Source: Arsukibacterium tuosuense
GTDB lineage: Bacteria; Pseudomonadota; Gammaproteobacteria; Enterobacterales; Alteromonadaceae
Assembly (NCBI RefSeq): GCF_900215315.1
Contig: NZ_OBEB01000004.1
Location: 62,001-126,000 of the forward strand
DNA: 64,000 nucleotides
Reading direction: 5' to 3'
Numbering within the stretch: position 1 is the first letter of the stretch; every line of letters starts with the position of its first letter. Positions 61,565-64,000 of the stretch are shown here, one piece after another. Position numbers and translations under genes: made by a program. Below the pieces are notes generated by a model. It did no database searches. It had not been told where the DNA came from and saw nothing but the letters and a program-made list of their open reading frames with translations.

Positions 61565-62956
61565 ATGACTGAGATGAATATGACTCCAGCGAATGATCCA
61601 GCGGCAGAGAACCTGGCACCGCTGAGTAAAACCCAGCAAACGGTTGCAAGATCACTGAATCGCCGCCATCGCCAGGAAAAGCTGTTCAAAGGTGTTGGTC
61701 TTGGGGCGGTGGTGATCAGCCTGACCCTGGTGGCTATTCTGTTTATTAATATCTTTGCCAAAGGGTTACCGGCATTCTGGCAATCGGCTATTACCCTGGA
61801 GATATACTTTGACCCGGAAATTATCCAAATCAGTGAAAAACCAGTGCAGCAGCCGGATGAAACTGAAAATGCCTTCCGACAGCGCTTTATTGAATGGCAG
61901 TCTGAAGTGGGTATGGTTAACTTTAACCGCTTAATTCTGGAAGGCCTTTCTAACGTTATACCGGAAGCGTCAGAACGTAAGTATCGGCGTGATTCAGCGC
62001 GAATTGTTACCTCAGGTGAGCGCTATGCATTACGGGATATGGTTATTGAGAACCCTGAGATTATTGGCCAGACTAAAACCGTACATCTGTTAACTGACGC
62101 CAATATCGATGTCTGGTTAAAAGGCAATATTGACCGCAGCCTGCCAGACGCACAGCAACAATTAAGCCCGAAAGTACGGGAGTGGGTGACGATGTTGTCT
62201 GAGCAGGGCATTATTGAAAACCGCTTCAGTTTCGCGTTATTTATGAACCCGGATTCGCGCAGTTCACTGGCTTCGGCGGGTTTAGCAGGTGCCTTTATGG
62301 GCTCGCTGTATATGATGCTGGTAGTGATTTTCCTGGCCGTGCCAATGGGGGTGGCTGCTGCCATTTATCTGGAAGAGTTTGCCCCTAAGAATAAGCTGAC
62401 CGACTTAGTGGAAGTAAACATTAATAACCTGGCGGCGGTGCCTTCTATTGTGTTTGGTCTGCTTGGCGCAGCGGTATTTATTGGCTGGTTTAAACTGCCT
62501 ATGTCAGCACCCATTGTCGGCGGCTTGGTGTTAAGTTTAATGACCTTGCCAACGGTGATTATCGCCACGCGTTCGACTCTTAAAGCCATACCGCCTTCTA
62601 TCCGCCAGGCCGCGCTGGGCCTTGGCGCGTCTAAGATGCAGGCAATTTTTCACCATGTGTTGCCACTGGCGGTACCGGGCATTTTAACCGGTGCAATCCT
62701 GGGTGTCGCGCAGGCACTTGGCGAAGCAGCGCCACTGTTGCTGATAGGCATGAAATCTTTTGTGGCGCAGGTACCAACCGGGCCATTTGAACAGTCAACT
62801 GCGCTGCCGGTACAAATTTTCCTGTGGCAGGGCAATGAGCTACGTAACTTCTTTGAAGCCCGCACTTCAGCCGCTATTATCGTGCTGCTGGCGTTAATGT
62901 TGTCATTAAACGCCCTGGCGATATGGCTGCGCAAAAAATATGAAAAACGCTGGTAA
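61565..62956 (+). CDS. pstA: Phosphate ABC transporter permease PstA
   Basis: Second membrane subunit. The 463-residue protein is longer than E. coli PstA (296) because of a soluble periplasmic insert (about 80-235) after the first helix, including EVGMVNFNRLILEGLSNVIP. The core has VPMGVAAAIYLEEFAPKNK, NNLAAVPSIVFGLLG and the EAA-type loop IRQAALGLGASKMQAIFHH. The start lies three bases after the pstC stop. Such long PstC/PstA pairs are known in marine gammaproteobacteria. The insert's function is unknown. Confidence 0.92.
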   Translation: MTEMNMTPANDPAAENLAPLSKTQQTVARSLNRRHRQEKLFKGVGLGAVVISLTLVAILFINIFAKGLPAFWQSAITLEIYFDPEIIQISEKPVQQPDETENAFRQRFIEWQSEVGMVNFNRLILEGLSNVIPEASERKYRRDSARIVTSGERYALRDMVIENPEIIGQTKTVHLLTDANIDVWLKGNIDRSLPDAQQQLSPKVREWVTMLSEQGIIENRFSFALFMNPDSRSSLASAGLAGAFMGSLYMMLVVIFLAVPMGVAAAIYLEEFAPKNKLTDLVEVNINNLAAVPSIVFGLLGAAVFIGWFKLPMSAPIVGGLVLSLMTLPTVIIATRSTLKAIPPSIRQAALGLGASKMQAIFHHVLPLAVPGILTGAILGVAQALGEAAPLLLIGMKSFVAQVPTGPFEQSTALPVQIFLWQGNELRNFFEARTSAAIIVLLALMLSLNALAIWLRKKYEKRW

Positions 62957-62975
62957 GCAGAGCTGGTAAATCAAG

Positions 62976-63839
62976 ATGAATAACCCAGCAAAACCAAGAA
63001 TATTAACCGAACAAGATGTAACCTTACACGGTGTAACTAAGGCGGATTTAGCGATGACAGCAATTGAGACCAACAGCAGCGGCAAGGTAAAAATGACAGC
63101 CCGCGACGTCAAAGTATTTTACGGCGACAATGAAGCTATTCATGGCGTTAATCTTGATGTCATTGAAAACGAAGTTATCGCTTTTATCGGCCCTTCTGGT
63201 TGCGGTAAGTCGACCTTTTTACGTTGTCTGAACCGAATGAACGACACTATTGATATTTGCCGGGTAACCGGCAGTATTAAGATGGATGGCCGCGATATTT
63301 ATGACCCGACCCTGGATGTGGTGCAGCTGCGGGCACAGGTTGGCATGGTGTTTCAAAAACCCAACCCGTTTCCTAAATCTATCTACGAGAATATTGCCTA
63401 TGGCCCACGGCTGCACGGCCTGGCCAGCCGCAAATCAGAGCTGGATGATGTGGTTGAGTCGAGCTTACGCCGTGCCGGTCTATGGAATGAAGTAAAAGAC
63501 CGGCTGGACCAGCCCGGCACCGGTTTATCCGGTGGTCAGCAACAGCGCTTGTGTATTGCCCGCAGTATTGCGGTCAGCCCGGATGTCATTTTAATGGATG
63601 AGCCCTGTTCGGCACTGGACCCTATCGCGACTTCGATTATCGAAGAGCTGATTGATGAGTTAAAACAAAACTTTACTATTGTAATAGTTACCCACAATAT
63701 GCAGCAGGCCGCGCGCGTCTCAGACCGTACTGCGTTTTTCCACCTCGGTGACTTAATTGAAATCGGTGCCACTAACGAAGTGTTTACCAACCCTAAAAAT
63801 AAAAGAACCGAAGACTATATTACCGGCCGCTATGGTTAA
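62976..63839 (+). CDS. pstB: Phosphate ABC transporter ATP-binding protein PstB
   Basis: The ATPase of the Pst transporter. The 287-residue protein has Walker [10 protein letters not shown], the phosphate-family block [12 protein letters not shown], the Q-loop [19 protein letters not shown], the signature LSGGQQQR and Walker [14 protein letters not shown]. The first 35 residues are a non-conserved extension; an internal ATG (at residue 28) is a possible alternative start. It ends the pstCAB operon; a terminator follows and no phoU gene is next to it inside the window. Confidence 0.95.
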   Translation: MNNPAKPRILTEQDVTLHGVTKADLAMTAIETNSSGKVKMTARDVKVFYGDNEAIHGVNLDVIENEVIAFIGPSGCGKSTFLRCLNRMNDTIDICRVTGSIKMDGRDIYDPTLDVVQLRAQVGMVFQKPNPFPKSIYENIAYGPRLHGLASRKSELDDVVESSLRRAGLWNEVKDRLDQPGTGLSGGQQQRLCIARSIAVSPDVILMDEPCSALDPIATSIIEELIDELKQNFTIVIVTHNMQQAARVSDRTAFFHLGDLIEIGATNEVFTNPKNKRTEDYITGRYG

Positions 63840-63862
63840 GTCTGTGATCATTAATAGCTAAT

Positions 63863-63890
63863 AAAAAAGGAGCCTGGGCTCCTTTTTTTA
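63863..63890 (+). terminator. Terminator after pstB
   Basis: AAAAAAGGAGCC-TG-GGCTCCTTTTTTT is a strong symmetrical hairpin with A- and T-runs. The remaining 110 bases of the window hold no gene. Confidence 0.92.
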
Positions 63891-64000
63891 TTGGCTAAAT
63901 TGCTGATCTGCTGGATTTCTGCTTAAGTTGATAAATACTTTTGCTAAAAAGGCCTTGCCATAACCTTAAGGTTTGCGTTAAGTCATAAAAGCATCATTTA

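Noticed and set aside
63976-64000. Weak Pho-box-like words (AGTCAT-AAAAG-CATCAT) near the right end
   Set aside because: Three mismatches in the two cores, and no following gene is visible.

Overview
The window is a stretch of chromosome from a gammaproteobacterium. Gene content and protein character (TIGR03545/TIGR03546 pair, SO_0444-type permease, THxN PEP-CTERM protein, long PstC/PstA, HiPIP, many GGDEF/EAL proteins) fit the Rheinheimera/Alishewanella/Arsukibacterium group near the Alteromonadales. This placement is an inference from protein families, not from a marker-gene comparison. There is no phage, insertion sequence, integron or CRISPR array. Coding density is high, and most genes form short operons closed by clear hairpin-plus-U-tract terminators.

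Layout. 1-4.2 kb: 3' end of parC, plsC, rraB, then a convergent TIGR03545/TIGR03546 pair. 4.3-7.4 kb: two PF03773 permeases, one under a ZntR-like MerR regulator with a 20-bp-spacer promoter, the other divergent from an ArsR regulator. 7.5-15.4 kb: a lipoprotein amidase and a copper/silver-type RND efflux cluster (small cysteine protein, CusB-like, very long CusA-like). 15.5-18.3 kb: an NhaC-family transporter with a 244-nt leader holding a 49-codon ORF and a terminator, and a THxN PEP-CTERM protein. 18.3-26 kb: core genes valS, holC, pepA, lptF, lptG and an RDD protein. 26-30 kb: a TonB-dependent receptor behind a Pho-box-like site, a PhoD-type phosphatase and tRNA-Leu(CAA). 30.4-34.7 kb: small genes and a cyclic-di-GMP locus, in which an EAL gene is flanked by a 281-bp direct duplication of the end of a GGDEF gene. 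That GGDEF protein has an ethylene-receptor-like sensor. 34.9-38.8 kb: an Scs thiol-disulfide operon. 38.9-42.6 kb: a YfiN-like cyclase / TonB receptor / YfiR operon. 42.8-50.3 kb: pirin, DJ-1/PfpI, GNAT, SMP-30, a chemoreceptor operon, several unknowns and a HiPIP. 50.4-55.7 kb: folM, a GGDEF-EAL protein and the arsenate operon arsR-gapdh-arsJ. 55.9-63.9 kb: a phosphate block with a PhoU-like gene, a small lipoprotein, a chemoreceptor, pstS and pstCAB.

Three themes connect the genes. Metal, arsenic and thiol stress: two permeases, Cus-like efflux, Scs proteins and ArsJ. Cyclic-di-GMP signalling: four intact GGDEF/EAL proteins, one truncated copy and a YfiR. Phosphate starvation: Pho-box sequences precede a TonB receptor, a chemoreceptor, pstS and, separately, pstCAB. 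The phosphate and arsenate themes meet where the PhoU-like gene is divergent from the arsenate operon.

The items I rate most worth a second look are: the GGDEF protein that keeps every key ethylene-binding residue of plant ETR1 at the exact spacing; the chemoreceptor behind a perfect Pho box; the cyclase-TonB-YfiR operon; and the nhaC attenuator-like leader.
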